Source: Yanghanlia caeni
GTDB lineage: Bacteria; Pseudomonadota; Gammaproteobacteria; Burkholderiales; Burkholderiaceae_B
DNA length: 64,000 bases
Direction of reading: 5' to 3'
Assembly: GCA_030733815.1 (NCBI GenBank)
Contig: JAUZQE010000007.1
Coordinates: forward strand, 52,945 to 116,944
Positions 22,931 through 32,630 of this stretch are shown piece after piece (within the stretch, counting starts at the first letter, position 1; every line of letters starts with the position of its first letter). The notes below the pieces were generated by a model. The model saw only the letters and a program-made list of their open reading frames with translations, was not told the origin of the DNA and ran no database searches. The translations under genes and the position numbers were made by a program.

Positions 22931-23833
22931 ATGGCCACGCGAACCGAATCCGACAGCATCGACCGCTTCATTGACGCCCTGTGGCTCGAAGACGGTCTGG
23001 CGCACAATACGCTGAGCGCTTACCGCCGCGACCTCGAGGGCTTCGACCGCTGGCTGCTGGCGCACGCCGGCACTGCCCTTCCCCATGCCACGGAAGCCGA
23101 TATCCAGGCATGGTTCGCCGCCATGCACGCCAGCAGCAAGGCTTCCACCGCCAACCGGCGGCTGGCCGCCCTGCGCCGCTACTTTCTCTGGGCGACGCGC
23201 CATGGCCTCATCGATCACGATCCCTGCCTGCGACTGCAGGCCTCGAAGCAGCCCCCGCGGTTTCCCAAAACGCTCAGCGAGTCGCAGGTCGAGGCGCTGC
23301 TGCAGGCACCCGATCTTTCCACGCCGCTCGGCCTTCGCGACCGTGCCATGCTCGAAACGCTTTACGCCACCGGCCTTCGGGTCAGCGAGCTGGTGAACCT
23401 GGGGGTGCTCGATGTCAACCTGGCTGACGGTGTGGCGCGGGTCACCATGGGCAAGGGAGGCAAGGATCGCCTGGTGCCCATGGGGGCCGAAGCACAGCAT
23501 TGGGTCGAACGGTACCTGCGCGACGCGCGTGGCGCGCTGCTGGGCGCGCACCGTTCTGACGCCCTCTTCATCACGGGGCGTGGCGGGCCCATGACGCGGC
23601 AGGCCTTCTGGCAACTGGTCCGCAAGTACGCGCTCAAGGCCGCCATTCACGTACCCCTGTCGCCCCATGTATTGCGCCACGCCTTTGCAACGCACCTGCT
23701 GAACCACGGTGCCGATTTGCGCGTGGTGCAACTGCTGCTGGGCCACGCCGATATTTCCACTACCCAGATCTACACACATGTGGCGCGCGAACGGCTGCGC
23801 CAGCTGCACGCCCGACATCACCCCAGGGCATGA
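22931..23833 (+). CDS. xerD: Site-specific tyrosine recombinase XerD
   Basis: The 300-aa XerD resolves chromosome dimers at dif with XerC. The N-terminal SAM-like domain (residues 1-110) precedes the catalytic domain with the full set R150, K175, H246 (HVLRHAFATHLL), R249, H272 and nucleophile Y281 (STTQIYTHV). The C-terminal ERLRQLHARHHPRA tail is typical of XerD rather than XerC. The ATG at 22931 begins the conserved domain; upstream in-frame codons overlap the ffs promoter region. Confidence 0.95.
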   Translation: MATRTESDSIDRFIDALWLEDGLAHNTLSAYRRDLEGFDRWLLAHAGTALPHATEADIQAWFAAMHASSKASTANRRLAALRRYFLWATRHGLIDHDPCLRLQASKQPPRFPKTLSESQVEALLQAPDLSTPLGLRDRAMLETLYATGLRVSELVNLGVLDVNLADGVARVTMGKGGKDRLVPMGAEAQHWVERYLRDARGALLGAHRSDALFITGRGGPMTRQAFWQLVRKYALKAAIHVPLSPHVLRHAFATHLLNHGADLRVVQLLLGHADISTTQIYTHVARERLRQLHARHHPRA

Positions 23834-23872
23834 ATCTGCGCTCGCAGATGTCGTCCAACCTTGTTCTGACTC

Positions 23873-24364
23873 ATGGCAAAAGCAAAACACGTATCGGAAA
23901 CCCCCGCCACCCGGATGCTCAAAAAGCTGGGCATCGCCTATACCGAGCACACGTATGAATATGTCGAACACGGTGGAGCGAAGGAAAGCGCGCGGCAGCT
24001 CGGCTTCGATCTGCACCAGATCGCCAAAACACTGATCATGGAGGATGAGGGTGCCCGCCCGCTCGTCGTCGTGATGCACGGCGATCGCGAAGTTTCCACG
24101 AAGAACCTGGCACGGCAGATCGGTGCCAAACGGGTGGAACCGTGCAAGCCCGAGGTCGCGCAACGGCACTCGGGCTATATGGTGGGCGGCACGTCGCCGT
24201 TCGGTACGCGCCGGAAGATGCCGGTCTGGGTGGAAGCGGGCCTGCTGGAATTCGAGCGCATTTACCTGAATGGCGGCCGGCGCGGATATTTGATTGGCAT
24301 CGCACCCGGGGCTTTGGTGCAGGCGCTGGGCGCGCAACCGGTGGAAGTGGCCCTGGAAAAATGA
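23873..24364 (+). CDS. ybaK: Cys-tRNA(Pro)/Cys-tRNA(Cys) deacylase YbaK
   Basis: A 163-aa YbaK/EbsC-type trans-editing enzyme that clears Cys mischarged on tRNA(Pro). It is a single domain with the catalytic lysine region DLHQIAKTLIM, the GDREVSTKNLARQIGAKRV segment and the loop GGTSPFGTRRKMPVW. It follows xerD by 39 bases on the same strand and ends just before a tRNA gene on the opposite strand. Length is normal. Confidence 0.92.
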   Translation: MAKAKHVSETPATRMLKKLGIAYTEHTYEYVEHGGAKESARQLGFDLHQIAKTLIMEDEGARPLVVVMHGDREVSTKNLARQIGAKRVEPCKPEVAQRHSGYMVGGTSPFGTRRKMPVWVEAGLLEFERIYLNGGRRGYLIGIAPGALVQALGAQPVEVALEK

Positions 24365-24427
24365 ACACGGCACACCCTGATGGGTGCCGCCCTGGTGTGG
24401 CCACACAGGCAATTCGGGCATGACCGG

Positions 24428-24502
24428 TGGCGTCCCCGGCAGGAATCGAACCTGCAATCTTCCCTTAGGAGGGGAAAGTTATATCCATTTAACTACAGGG
24501 AC
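24428..24502 (-). tRNA. tRNA-Arg (anticodon CCU)
   Basis: The 75-base gene folds as a cloverleaf: acceptor GTCCCTG / CGGGGAC, D-arm GTTAAATGGATATAAC, anticodon loop CTCCTAA, T-arm GCAGGTTCGAATCCTGC, discriminator G and an encoded CCA. The anticodon CCU reads the rare AGG codon. Confidence 0.97.
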
Positions 24503-24516
24503 GCGAAAAGCCTTTC

Positions 24517-24522
24517 ATTATA
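24517..24522 (-). promoter_or_regulatory. -10 element of the tRNA-Arg gene
   Basis: A perfect TATAAT on the minus strand is 15 bases before the tRNA 5' end. The -35 box is not clear. Confidence 0.5.
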
Positions 24523-24530
24523 TCGTCATG

Positions 24531-24561
24531 ACAACGCCGGCACGAAGGCCGGCGTCGTTGT
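24531..24561 (-). terminator. Hairpin after the Bug receptor gene, weak terminator
   Basis: ACGCCGGC and GCCGGCGT (24534-24541 with 24548-24555) form an 8-bp stem with a 6-base loop, 26 bases after the stop of the receptor gene. It is not followed by a proper T-run, so termination here is uncertain. Confidence 0.4.
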
Positions 24562-24580
24562 GTGAAGAAAAGAAACCCGA

Positions 24581-25573
24581 TTACTCGAGCTTGATGTTGC
24601 CCTTCTTCACGACATCATGCGCCCAGTCGTACTGCTCCTGGATTTCCTTGGCAAACTCGGCGGGCGAGTTACCGGAAGGCTCGGCACCCTGCTTTTGCAA
24701 TGCCTCGATGACTTGCGGGGTCTTGAGCGCCTGGGCAGCCGCTTCGTGCAGCTTGTTCAGAATGGGCTCAGGCGTGCCGGCAGGTGCCAGCAGGCCATAC
24801 CAGGCGGGCTGATTCAACTGCGGATACCCTACCTCTTCAAGCGTGGGAACGTCTTTCAGAGCATCGAGCCGCTTGTTCCAGGCGATTGCCATGGGACGCA
24901 GGTTGCCGGCCTGGATCTGGGCCATGGACGACGGCAGGTTGTCGAAAAGCACTTCGATCTGGCCGCCCACTGCGTCGGTGACGGCGGGGCCTGAACCCTT
25001 GTACGGCACGTGCATGATATCGGCGCCGGTAGCAAGCTTGAAGGCTTCGCCGAACAGGTGAAGCACGCCGCAGGTCCCAGAGCTTCCATAAGAGTACTTG
25101 CCCGGGTTGTCTTTCAGAACCTTGAGGAATTCTTCGAAGTTCTTGGCCGGGAATTTGGGATTCACCTCGATAACGTTGGGAACGTTGGCGAAGTTGGTCA
25201 CCGCAACGAAGTCTTTCAGCGGGTCGTACGGCAGGTCGTCGGGACGGCACGCCTTGTTGACGGCCATGGTCGAAACAGTGGCGATCGACAGCGTGTAGCC
25301 ATCGGGCTTGGCACGTGCAGCTTCCTGAGCACCGATGGCTCCGCCCGCACCACCCTTGTTCTCGACCACCATGGTCTGACCCAGAATCTTGCTCATTTCC
25401 TGGGTCACGATACGCGCGACGATGTCGGTGGAGCCGCCCGGCGCGAACGGCACGATGACGCGAATGGGCTTGTCGGGATAGTTGTCGGCTGCGTGGGCTG
25501 CAGTGCCCGAGAAAACGGCAGCAATACTGCCGGCCAAAGCCACTGCTGCAAACTTCGTGCTCATGAACTTCAT
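24581..25573 (-). CDS. Bug-family (TctC-like) tripartite tricarboxylate transporter receptor
   Basis: A 330-aa periplasmic solute-binding protein. A Sec signal peptide (MKFMSTKFAAVALAGSIAA onward, cleavage after AHA near residue 29) precedes the family pattern NYPDKPIRVIVPFAPGGSTDIVAR (split here as NYPDKPIRVIVPFAPGG and the STDIVAR that follows). Later marks are ENKGGAGGAIGAQEAA and ADIMHVPYKGSGPA. The ATG at 25573 has AAGGAGAG at 7 bases. Such receptors bind carboxylates, and Alcaligenaceae carry dozens, mostly orphans. No TctA/TctB membrane partner is nearby, so the ligand is unknown. Confidence 0.92.
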   Translation of the reverse strand: MKFMSTKFAAVALAGSIAAVFSGTAAHAADNYPDKPIRVIVPFAPGGSTDIVARIVTQEMSKILGQTMVVENKGGAGGAIGAQEAARAKPDGYTLSIATVSTMAVNKACRPDDLPYDPLKDFVAVTNFANVPNVIEVNPKFPAKNFEEFLKVLKDNPGKYSYGSSGTCGVLHLFGEAFKLATGADIMHVPYKGSGPAVTDAVGGQIEVLFDNLPSSMAQIQAGNLRPMAIAWNKRLDALKDVPTLEEVGYPQLNQPAWYGLLAPAGTPEPILNKLHEAAAQALKTPQVIEALQKQGAEPSGNSPAEFAKEIQEQYDWAHDVVKKGNIKLE

Positions 25574-25625
25574 ACACTCTCTCCTTTCTGTGGCTTTTTC
25601 TTTTTGGGAAAAAACCGGGGGTGGC

Positions 25626-25631
25626 ATTTTA
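25626..25631 (-). promoter_or_regulatory. -10 element of the Bug receptor gene
   Basis: TAAAAT on the minus strand gives a leader of about 45 bases containing the strong AAGGAGAG site. An AAGCTAAGCTT inverted repeat (25631-25641) overlaps its upstream side. Confidence 0.4.
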
Positions 25632-25676
25632 AGCTAAGCTTGCCGGTCGCCGCCTAGTGTTTCTACTTATTCCACC

Positions 25677-26573
25677 ATGACGATCGTCACACTCGTTCTG
25701 CCCGATTTTCTGCTGATTGCTCTGGGCTGGGCTCTTTTGCACATGCTGAAATACCGTGCCGAATTCTTCAGCACGGCAGAGCGGCTGGTGTACTACATTT
25801 TGTTTCCCGCCCTGCTGTTCAGCTCGATCGTCAAGGCTCCGTTGAGCATTGCGGAAGCGTCGACCCTGATTGGTGCCACAGCGGCCCTGATGGGCGGGGG
25901 GGTTGCCCTCGCCTGGCTTGCGGCCCCGGTGTTACGGCCCGACCCAATGATACACGCGTCGTTGGCACAATGTGCATACCGTTTCAACACGTACATCGGT
26001 CTGTCGTTGTCGCTGAGTCTTGCCGGCACCACCGGGCAATCGATCATGGCGGTCATCGTGGGCTGTGCCGTGCCGCTTGCCAACATTGCTGCCGTGTCGG
26101 GCCTGGCCCGACGCCAGAACACACGCGTGTCCGGTGAACTGGTACGCAACCCGTTGATTCTCGGCACGGTTGCGGGGCTCACCTGCAACCTCATGGGCCT
26201 GGAGCCCCCCGGGTTCGTAATGGACACGCTCGGTCGCCTGGGCGCATGCGCGCTGGCTCTGGGGCTGATCTGCGTGGGCGCCACCCTGTCGATACAGGGC
26301 TTGGGGCCCGCCGCCAAGGTCATGGGCTGGATGATCGTCGTGCGGCTGCTGGCCATGCCGGTGGTGGCGCTGGTGATCGCGGCGGTTCTGCCGCTGTCCG
26401 CACTCGAGAAGCAAATGCTGTTGCTATTCAGCACGCTCCCGACGGCCTCGTCCACCTACATTCTGGCGGTACGCATGGGCGGAAACGGTCGCAGCGTAGC
26501 CGTCACCATGTCGGTCGGCACAATTCTTTCGGGGCTCACGATTCCGCTCTGGATGCACTTTTCCCCTTTTTGA
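25677..26573 (+). CDS. AEC-family (auxin efflux carrier-like) permease
   Basis: A 298-aa inner-membrane protein with about 10 hydrophobic helices arranged as two five-helix halves, typical of the AEC family (malonate/malate permeases and auxin-efflux-like carriers). Characteristic pieces are ERLVYYILFPALLFSSI in helix 2, the NTYIGLSLSLSLAG segment, NPLILGTVAGL and LLFSTLPTASSTYILA. It is divergent from the Bug receptor gene and 12 bases upstream of tsaE. The substrate is unknown, probably a small organic anion. Confidence 0.85.
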   Translation: MTIVTLVLPDFLLIALGWALLHMLKYRAEFFSTAERLVYYILFPALLFSSIVKAPLSIAEASTLIGATAALMGGGVALAWLAAPVLRPDPMIHASLAQCAYRFNTYIGLSLSLSLAGTTGQSIMAVIVGCAVPLANIAAVSGLARRQNTRVSGELVRNPLILGTVAGLTCNLMGLEPPGFVMDTLGRLGACALALGLICVGATLSIQGLGPAAKVMGWMIVVRLLAMPVVALVIAAVLPLSALEKQMLLLFSTLPTASSTYILAVRMGGNGRSVAVTMSVGTILSGLTIPLWMHFSPF

Positions 26574-26585
26574 GGTCTGCACGCC

Positions 26586-27131
26586 ATGTCGTCGAATCAA
26601 AGCAAATTGAACGAAATTAGGCTGAAATTGGCCGACGAAGAGGCCACTTCTGCCCTGGCCGCCCGTTTCGCGCCGCTTCTGTGCGGGCAACATGAAGGTA
26701 TCGGGGCCGGCGGACGCATCCATCTGCGCGGCGACCTCGGAGCGGGCAAAACGAGCTTCGCACGGGCACTTTTGAGAGCGGCCGGCATACGGGGCAGGAT
26801 AAAAAGCCCCAGCTATGCGCTGGTTGAAAGCTATAATCTTTCTAGCTTACACTTCTATCACCTTGATTTTTATAGATTTAGTGATTCGCGAGAATGGCTG
26901 GACGCAGGTTTTCGCGATATTCTCGACGACACAGCGATCGTTGTGATCGAATGGCCCGAGCAGGCGGGCGCGATGCTGCCGCCGCCCGATCTTGACATTC
27001 AGCTGATACATGAGGACGAAGGGCGCAGCGCTGTGCTGACGGCGCACAGTGAAAAAGGATCTCTATGGCTGACGACTCTATTTCCGCCAACGCCGGCATC
27101 CCCTCGCCAGACCTCGGCCGGCGACGACTGA
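26586..27131 (+). CDS. tsaE: tRNA t6A synthesis ATPase TsaE
   Basis: A 181-aa P-loop ATPase that regulates the TsaD-TsaB complex making t6A37 in ANN-decoding tRNAs. Walker A is GDLGAGKTSFAR (about residues 49-60), followed by SPSYALVESY, HLDFYRF and VVIEWPEQ. It is somewhat longer than the usual 150-160 aa: the last 23 codons overlap the start of amiC in another frame. tsaE followed by amiC and mutL is a common proteobacterial order. Confidence 0.93.
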   Translation: MSSNQSKLNEIRLKLADEEATSALAARFAPLLCGQHEGIGAGGRIHLRGDLGAGKTSFARALLRAAGIRGRIKSPSYALVESYNLSSLHFYHLDFYRFSDSREWLDAGFRDILDDTAIVVIEWPEQAGAMLPPPDLDIQLIHEDEGRSAVLTAHSEKGSLWLTTLFPPTPASPRQTSAGDD

Positions 27132-28462
27132 TCGCGAGCGCCTCGACGCTGCTCGTTCTGCCGGTCATTCCGCGATTCGCTCACGCCGCCAGTATCGTGG
27201 CGGTACGCACCTGGCCGGCCGACGAATACACCCGCGTCACGCTCGAGATGGATTCGGAACTCAAGGCCGAACACTTCACGCTCGACGGCCCCGACCGGCT
27301 GGTTGTCGATATCGAAGGCCTGACGCTGAACAGCACGCTGAACGAACTGGTGTCGAAGGTGCGGCCCAACGACCCCTACATCGGTTCGGTTCGCGTCGGG
27401 CAGAACCGGCCCAACGTCGTGCGGCTGGTGCTCGATCTCAAGCAGCCGGTCGCACCGCAAATCTTCACCCTGAAACCCATCGGTGAGTATAAATACCGGC
27501 TGGTGCTCGACCTCTACCCCAAGGTGGCCCAGGACCCCTTGCTCGCCATCATGGACAGCAAGGATCCCGACCCCCTTGCCGACGTGCTGGAACAGCTGGC
27601 GCAACAGAACAATCAGGCCCCGATTCCTTCGGTGCAGGGGCAGACCATGCCCCAGACCGCTCGCAAGCCCGACCTGCCCTCGCCGCCCAAGAGCACACCG
27701 GCGCCCTCGAGGCCCACGACGCCGCCACCGGCTGCCTCCCCGGCGCCCGGGCCGCGCCGTGGCCCCCTTCTGGTTGCCCTGGACCCGGGGCACGGCGGCG
27801 AAGATCCGGGCGCCATCGGCCGCGGCGGCACGCGCGAAAAGGATATCGTCCTGGCCATTGCCCGGCGCCTCAAGAAGCTGATCGACTCCACCCCGGGCAT
27901 GAAAGCCTACATGACCCGCGATGGCGACTACTTCGTACCGCTGCATGTGCGTGTCCAGAAAGCGCGCCGGGTCAAGGCCGATCTCTTCATTTCCATTCAC
28001 GCCGATGCGTGGATCAAACCCACCGCGCGCGGTTCGTCGGTTTACGCCCTCTCGCAAAACGGTGCCACCAGCACCATGGCGCGCATGATGGCGCAGCGTG
28101 AGAACGAGGCCGACCTGATCGGCGGCGTGAACCTGGGCACGCACAACGCACAAGTGGCCAAGGTACTGCTCGACCTTTCCACTGCGGCGCAGATCAACGA
28201 TTCGATTCGCGTTGGCGGCAAAGTGCTGCACGAGATCGGCAAGATCAACCGGCTGCACAAGCGCCAGGTGGAACGTGCCGGCTTTGCCGTGCTGAAAGCC
28301 CCCGACATTCCGTCGATCCTGGTGGAAACGGCCTTCATCAGCAACCCCACGGAAGAAAAGCTGCTGCGCAGCAGCAAGTATCAGGAGCAAATCGCCCGTG
28401 CCATGCTTTCGGGCATCCAGGGGTATTTCCGCGAAACACCCACGCTGGCACGTCGCAGCTGA
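27065..28462 (+). CDS. amiC: N-acetylmuramoyl-L-alanine amidase AmiC
   Basis: The 465-aa periplasmic amidase splits septal peptidoglycan during daughter-cell separation. The N-terminus has a twin-arginine export signal (GRRRLIASASTLLVLPVIPRF, ending at AHA near residue 40, quoted in part). An AMIN domain (about 42-150) for septal targeting and a Pro-rich linker (about 190-235) come next. The Amidase_3 domain follows, with zinc ligands in DPGHGGEDPGAIG, TREKDIVL (Glu) and SIHADA (His), and the catalytic Glu in SILVETAFI. GGA lies just before the ATG. It overlaps tsaE by 67 bases. Confidence 0.94.
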   Translation: MADDSISANAGIPSPDLGRRRLIASASTLLVLPVIPRFAHAASIVAVRTWPADEYTRVTLEMDSELKAEHFTLDGPDRLVVDIEGLTLNSTLNELVSKVRPNDPYIGSVRVGQNRPNVVRLVLDLKQPVAPQIFTLKPIGEYKYRLVLDLYPKVAQDPLLAIMDSKDPDPLADVLEQLAQQNNQAPIPSVQGQTMPQTARKPDLPSPPKSTPAPSRPTTPPPAASPAPGPRRGPLLVALDPGHGGEDPGAIGRGGTREKDIVLAIARRLKKLIDSTPGMKAYMTRDGDYFVPLHVRVQKARRVKADLFISIHADAWIKPTARGSSVYALSQNGATSTMARMMAQRENEADLIGGVNLGTHNAQVAKVLLDLSTAAQINDSIRVGGKVLHEIGKINRLHKRQVERAGFAVLKAPDIPSILVETAFISNPTEEKLLRSSKYQEQIARAMLSGIQGYFRETPTLARRS

Positions 28463-28546
28463 TACACGGCGCATCCCGCCCCCCTTGACGCCGCGCCGCC
28501 CCTCCGTCGCGCGGCGCGATGGGCACGTGTGCCCGTGTGCTGCGGT

Positions 28547-28552
28547 TAGAAT
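28547..28552 (+). promoter_or_regulatory. -10-like element 6 bases before the mutL ATG
   Basis: TAGAAT is followed by TTGACG and the mutL ATG, with no Shine-Dalgarno sequence. A GGGCAC-GT-GTGCCC inverted repeat lies at 28521-28534, over the -35 position. Confidence 0.4.
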
Positions 28553-28558
28553 TTGACG

Positions 28559-30472
28559 ATGACCCGACGACGTTCCATCTCTCCCCTGCCCGACCTCCTC
28601 ATCAGCCAGATCGCTGCCGGCGAAGTCATCGACCGGCCGGCGTCGGTGTTGAAGGAATTGCTGGAGAACGCGCTGGACGCCGGCGCGCGCGCCATCGAAG
28701 TACGGCTTGACGGCGGAGGCATCCGCCGCATTGCCGTCACGGATGACGGTTTTGGCATTCCGCCCGACGAACTGCCGCTCGCGCTGCGGCGGCACGCCAC
28801 CAGCAAGATCGGTTCGCTGGAAGACCTCGAACATGTCGCGTCGATGGGCTTTCGCGGTGAAGCGCTCGCCTCCATCGCATCGGTGGCGCGCCTCACGATC
28901 ACGTCGCGCTGCCCCGATGCCGAGCACGCCTGGCAGATCGACGGCGGCACACTGCAGGTCAGTGCCGCGGCGGGCCCGGACGGCACCACGGTCGACGTAC
29001 GCCAGCTGTTCGACACCGTGCCGGCACGACGCAAGTTCCTGCGCTCCGAAACCACTGAATACGGCCATTGCCTCGATGCGCTCGAGCGCATCGCCATGGC
29101 CCACCCTGACGTCGCCTTCCGGCTGTTTCACAACGACAAGGCGCAACGTCACTGGCGTGCGGGCAGCATGCCCCAGCGGCTGCGCGACGTGCTCGGGGCG
29201 GAGTTCATTGATGCCGGCATACTGGTCGAACGTGAGCACGGCCTGATTGCGCTGCGCGGCCTCATTGCGCGCCCCACCCAGTCGAGACACCGTGCCGACC
29301 GCCAGTATCTCTACGTGAACGGGCGTTATGTGCGCGACCGCGCCGTCGCGCATGCGGTACGTCAGGCCTATGCCGACGTGCTGCACGGCGACCGCCACCC
29401 GGCCTACGTGCTGTTCCTGAACGTCGATCCCGGTGTGGTGGATGTCAACGTGCACCCGGCCAAGCACGAAGTGCGGTTCCGCGATAGCGGTGCCATTCAC
29501 CGGTTCGTGTCGCAGACCCTGGGCGAGGCGCTGGCGGCCACACCCGGCACCCACGCCGCACCCGCGGTGGGGCATGCGCCCGCTCATGTCTCGCCGGAGG
29601 CACAGCCTGGCGCTGCGCGATCCCCGCTGCCCGCCGAGCCCGTGGACTCGAGCGCCGGCATTTCTCGTGCACCCCTGAACACCCGTTGGAACACCGCTGG
29701 CAGCGGCATGTCCGCGCCACGGCAGCACGCACTCGGGCTGCATCGCACGCCGTCGGACCCACAAGCGTGGCAGACGCTGTACCAGCCTCTGGAGACCGCC
29801 GACGCCGGGTCCGCCATGGTGGCCGCACCCGATCTCAAGCCTTCGGGCGCACCGCCGCATGTGGCTGAGCACTCACCATCCGATGAAGACCAGCCTTTGG
29901 GGCAGGCGCTTGCCCAGGTGCATGGCATCTACATCCTGGCCCAGAACCGCCGGGGCCTCGTACTGGTCGACATGCATGCGGCACACGAGCGCGTGGTGTA
30001 TGAATCGCTGAAACAGGCCATGGATGAGCGCGCGCTGCCGCGCCAGGAGCTGCTGGTGCCGGTGGTCTTTGCGGCCGATCCGCGCGACCTGGGCCTGATC
30101 GAGGAATACCACGACACCCTTGAAGAGCTGGGCCTCGCACTGACTCCGGCCGGCCCGGCCGCAATTGCGGTGCGCGCCGTGCCGGCCCTGCTCGCGGCGG
30201 GCGATATCGAATCGCTGGTGCGGGGCGTGCTGCGTGACCTCGCCGGAGTGGGCAGTTCGAACCTGCTGACCGAACAGCGCAACGAACTGCTGGCCACCAT
30301 GGCCTGCCACGGCTCCGTGCGCGCCAACCGGCGCCTCACACTCGACGAAATGAACGCGCTGCTACGCCAGATGGAACGCACCGAACGCGCCGATCAGTGC
30401 AATCACGGGCGACCCACATGGCTGCAATGGTCGCTTGCCGAGATCGATCGCATGTTTCTGCGGGGCCAGTAG
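28559..30472 (+). CDS. mutL: DNA mismatch repair protein MutL (endonuclease type)
   Basis: A 637-aa MutL. The N-terminal GHKL ATPase has [27 protein letters not shown] (quoted as its first part [19 protein letters not shown], then ENALDAGA), the DDGFGIP and TSKIGS-like motif, and [13 protein letters not shown]. After a Pro/Ala-rich linker the C-terminal dimerisation domain carries [12 protein letters not shown] near residue 470, matching the DQHAxxERxxYE nuclease motif, with the companion ACHGSVRA and CNHGRPTW motifs. This is the nicking type found in bacteria without MutH. An in-frame TTG two codons upstream is less likely as start. It precedes miaA by four bases. Confidence 0.96.
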   Translation: MTRRRSISPLPDLLISQIAAGEVIDRPASVLKELLENALDAGARAIEVRLDGGGIRRIAVTDDGFGIPPDELPLALRRHATSKIGSLEDLEHVASMGFRGEALASIASVARLTITSRCPDAEHAWQIDGGTLQVSAAAGPDGTTVDVRQLFDTVPARRKFLRSETTEYGHCLDALERIAMAHPDVAFRLFHNDKAQRHWRAGSMPQRLRDVLGAEFIDAGILVEREHGLIALRGLIARPTQSRHRADRQYLYVNGRYVRDRAVAHAVRQAYADVLHGDRHPAYVLFLNVDPGVVDVNVHPAKHEVRFRDSGAIHRFVSQTLGEALAATPGTHAAPAVGHAPAHVSPEAQPGAARSPLPAEPVDSSAGISRAPLNTRWNTAGSGMSAPRQHALGLHRTPSDPQAWQTLYQPLETADAGSAMVAAPDLKPSGAPPHVAEHSPSDEDQPLGQALAQVHGIYILAQNRRGLVLVDMHAAHERVVYESLKQAMDERALPRQELLVPVVFAADPRDLGLIEEYHDTLEELGLALTPAGPAAIAVRAVPALLAAGDIESLVRGVLRDLAGVGSSNLLTEQRNELLATMACHGSVRANRRLTLDEMNALLRQMERTERADQCNHGRPTWLQWSLAEIDRMFLRGQ

Positions 30473-30476
30473 TGCA

Positions 30477-31424
30477 ATGACCCGGCAATTTCCTGTCGTA
30501 TGCCTGGTCGGGCCCACGGCCTCGGGCAAAAGCGCGGCCAGCCTTGCCCTCGCGGCCCGCTGGCCGATCGAGATCATCGTCATGGATTCGGCCACGATCT
30601 ATCGTGGCATGGACATCGGTACCGCCAAGCCCGATGCGCGCGAGCGTGCGGTGGCCCCCCACCACCTGCTCGATATCCGCGACCCGGCAGAGCGCTATTC
30701 CGCCGCCGAGTTCCGCCACGACGCACGCGCATTGATCGCAGAGATCATTGCGCGGGATCGTCTGCCCGTAATCTGCGGGGGCACCATGATGTATTACAAG
30801 GTGCTGCGCGAAGGCATCAGCGATCTGCCACAGGCCGACCCGGCCGTGCGCGCCCAGATCGACGCTGAAGCGCGTTTGCGCGGCTGGCCAGCCCTGCACG
30901 CTGAGCTCGCAACATACGACCCGGCCACTGCGGCACGGCTCGCACCGAATGACAGCCAGCGGCTGCAACGCGCCATCGAAATCTACCGCACGAGCGGCGT
31001 GCCCATGTCGCAGTGGCTGGCACGCCGGCCACCCGAAGCGGCTTCGCCCTGGCGTTACATCACATTGAGCCTGGAACCCGGCGACCGTCTTGCGCTGCAT
31101 GCCCGCATTGCCCGGCGTTATGGCGCCATGCTCGACATGGGGCTGCTACAGGAAGTCGCACGCCTGCATGCGCGCGGCGACCTGCACGTGGGCCTGCCTT
31201 CGGTGCGCTGTGTGGGCTACCGGCAGCTGTGGGATCACCTGGATGGGCGTGTAACGCTCGAGCAGGCGGTAGAGCAGGCGATTGCCGCCACCCGCCAGCT
31301 TGCCAAGCGGCAGCTGACATGGCTGCGTTCGCTACCCGGGCGACAAACGGTGGACTGCCTGGCGCCCGATGCCACGGCACAGATCGTGGACCGGGCCGCC
31401 CAGGCATGGCGCGCCACGGATTAG
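30477..31424 (+). CDS. miaA: tRNA dimethylallyltransferase MiaA
   Basis: The 315-aa enzyme adds the isopentenyl group to A37 of UNN-decoding tRNAs. The P-loop is [11 protein letters not shown] at residue 11, followed by [23 protein letters not shown] and the C-terminal VGYRQLW and [13 protein letters not shown] motifs. The ATG at 30477 is four bases past the mutL stop, continuing the amiC-mutL-miaA arrangement. Length is normal. Confidence 0.96.
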   Translation: MTRQFPVVCLVGPTASGKSAASLALAARWPIEIIVMDSATIYRGMDIGTAKPDARERAVAPHHLLDIRDPAERYSAAEFRHDARALIAEIIARDRLPVICGGTMMYYKVLREGISDLPQADPAVRAQIDAEARLRGWPALHAELATYDPATAARLAPNDSQRLQRAIEIYRTSGVPMSQWLARRPPEAASPWRYITLSLEPGDRLALHARIARRYGAMLDMGLLQEVARLHARGDLHVGLPSVRCVGYRQLWDHLDGRVTLEQAVEQAIAATRQLAKRQLTWLRSLPGRQTVDCLAPDATAQIVDRAAQAWRATD

Positions 31425-31471
31425 GCAAACGCGGTGCGGCGCAAATCCGATACGCCCGCCGGAATGCGGGA

Positions 31472-32524
31472 TCAGACGATGGTTACCTGAGGTGCGTCGT
31501 CGCCATCACGCTCGGCGATCTCGCCCAGGCGATACACCGTTTCGCCCTGGCCGGCGAGTGTGGCCGCGACCGCATCGGCCTGCGCCGCCGGCACCACCAC
31601 CACCATGCCGATGCCACAGTTGAAGACCCGGTGCATTTCGGAATCGGCCACATTGCCGTTTTGCTGCAACCACTGGAACAGTGGCGGAAGGGTCCAGGCA
31701 TCGCGGTGCAGACGCGCAACGTGACCCGCCTGAAGAATGCGGGGAACGTTATCGAGCAGGCCACCACCGGTAATGTGGGCCAGGCCCTTGATATCGCGGC
31801 CATGCACACCGAGGGCATGCAGCACCGACTTGACGTAGATGCGTGTAGGCGCCATGACGACGTCTTCCAGTGCCCGACCGTCGAGTTCCTGATCGCGGCG
31901 GGCGTTGGCGTGACGCAGAATCTTGCGCAGCAGCGAAAAGCCGTTGGAATGGGCGCCGCTGGACGCCAGCCCCAGAATTGCGTCGCCCGGTTCGATCTGC
32001 CGGCCGTCGATGATGGCGGATTTTTCGACCGCGCCCACGGCGAAGCCGGCAAGGTCGTATTCGCCATCGGGATACATGCCCGGCATTTCGGCGGTTTCGC
32101 CCCCGATCAGCGCGCAGCCCGCCAGTTCGCAGCCCTTGGCGATGCCCTGCACGACGCTGGCCGCGGTATCGACCGACAGCTTGCCGCAGGCGAAGTAGTC
32201 GAGAAAGAAGAGGGGTTCGGCGCCCTGTACCAGAATGTCGTTGACGCTCATGGCCACCAGATCGATGCCGACGGTATCGTGCCGGTTCCAGTCGAAGGCA
32301 AGCCGCAGCTTGGTTCCCACGCCGTCGGTTCCCGACACCAGCACGGGTTCCTTGAGGTGGCGCGGCACTTCGAACAACGCGCCAAAGCCCCCGATGCCGG
32401 CCATGACCCCTGCCCGCATGGTACGCGCCGCAAAGGGCTTGATGCGATCCACCAGCGCCTCGCCGGCATCAATGTCGACGCCCGCGTCGCGATAGGTGAA
32501 AGATGCAGAATGTTTGTCAGTCAT
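31472..32524 (-). CDS. purM: Phosphoribosylformylglycinamidine cyclo-ligase (AIR synthetase)
   Basis: The 350-aa PurM makes aminoimidazole ribonucleotide in purine synthesis. Recognised motifs are [14 protein letters not shown] at the N-terminus, [16 protein letters not shown], the [25 protein letters not shown] segment (split: [25 protein letters not shown]) and [11 protein letters not shown]. It converges with miaA and diverges from hda. No obvious Shine-Dalgarno sequence was seen before the ATG at 32524. Confidence 0.96.
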   Translation of the reverse strand: MTDKHSASFTYRDAGVDIDAGEALVDRIKPFAARTMRAGVMAGIGGFGALFEVPRHLKEPVLVSGTDGVGTKLRLAFDWNRHDTVGIDLVAMSVNDILVQGAEPLFFLDYFACGKLSVDTAASVVQGIAKGCELAGCALIGGETAEMPGMYPDGEYDLAGFAVGAVEKSAIIDGRQIEPGDAILGLASSGAHSNGFSLLRKILRHANARRDQELDGRALEDVVMAPTRIYVKSVLHALGVHGRDIKGLAHITGGGLLDNVPRILQAGHVARLHRDAWTLPPLFQWLQQNGNVADSEMHRVFNCGIGMVVVVPAAQADAVAATLAGQGETVYRLGEIAERDGDDAPQVTIV

Positions 32525-32630
32525 GAGAAAAGCCGTGGGATATGCAAGAATTGCGGGTTGAACGGTTAGACCGACACGATTTTACGATGAACCGCAGAAT
32601 GTGGCCCGGGGTGCGCCCCTGGCGACCGGC

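Noticed and set aside
24428..26573. A genomic island starting at tRNA-Arg
   Set aside because: There is no integrase, no repeat of the tRNA 3' end and no composition shift; the neighbours look chromosomal.
26999..29872. A 957-aa open frame on the minus strand across tsaE, amiC and mutL
   Set aside because: It spans three well-supported plus-strand genes and its sequence is His/Arg/Gly-rich shadow with no recognisable domain.
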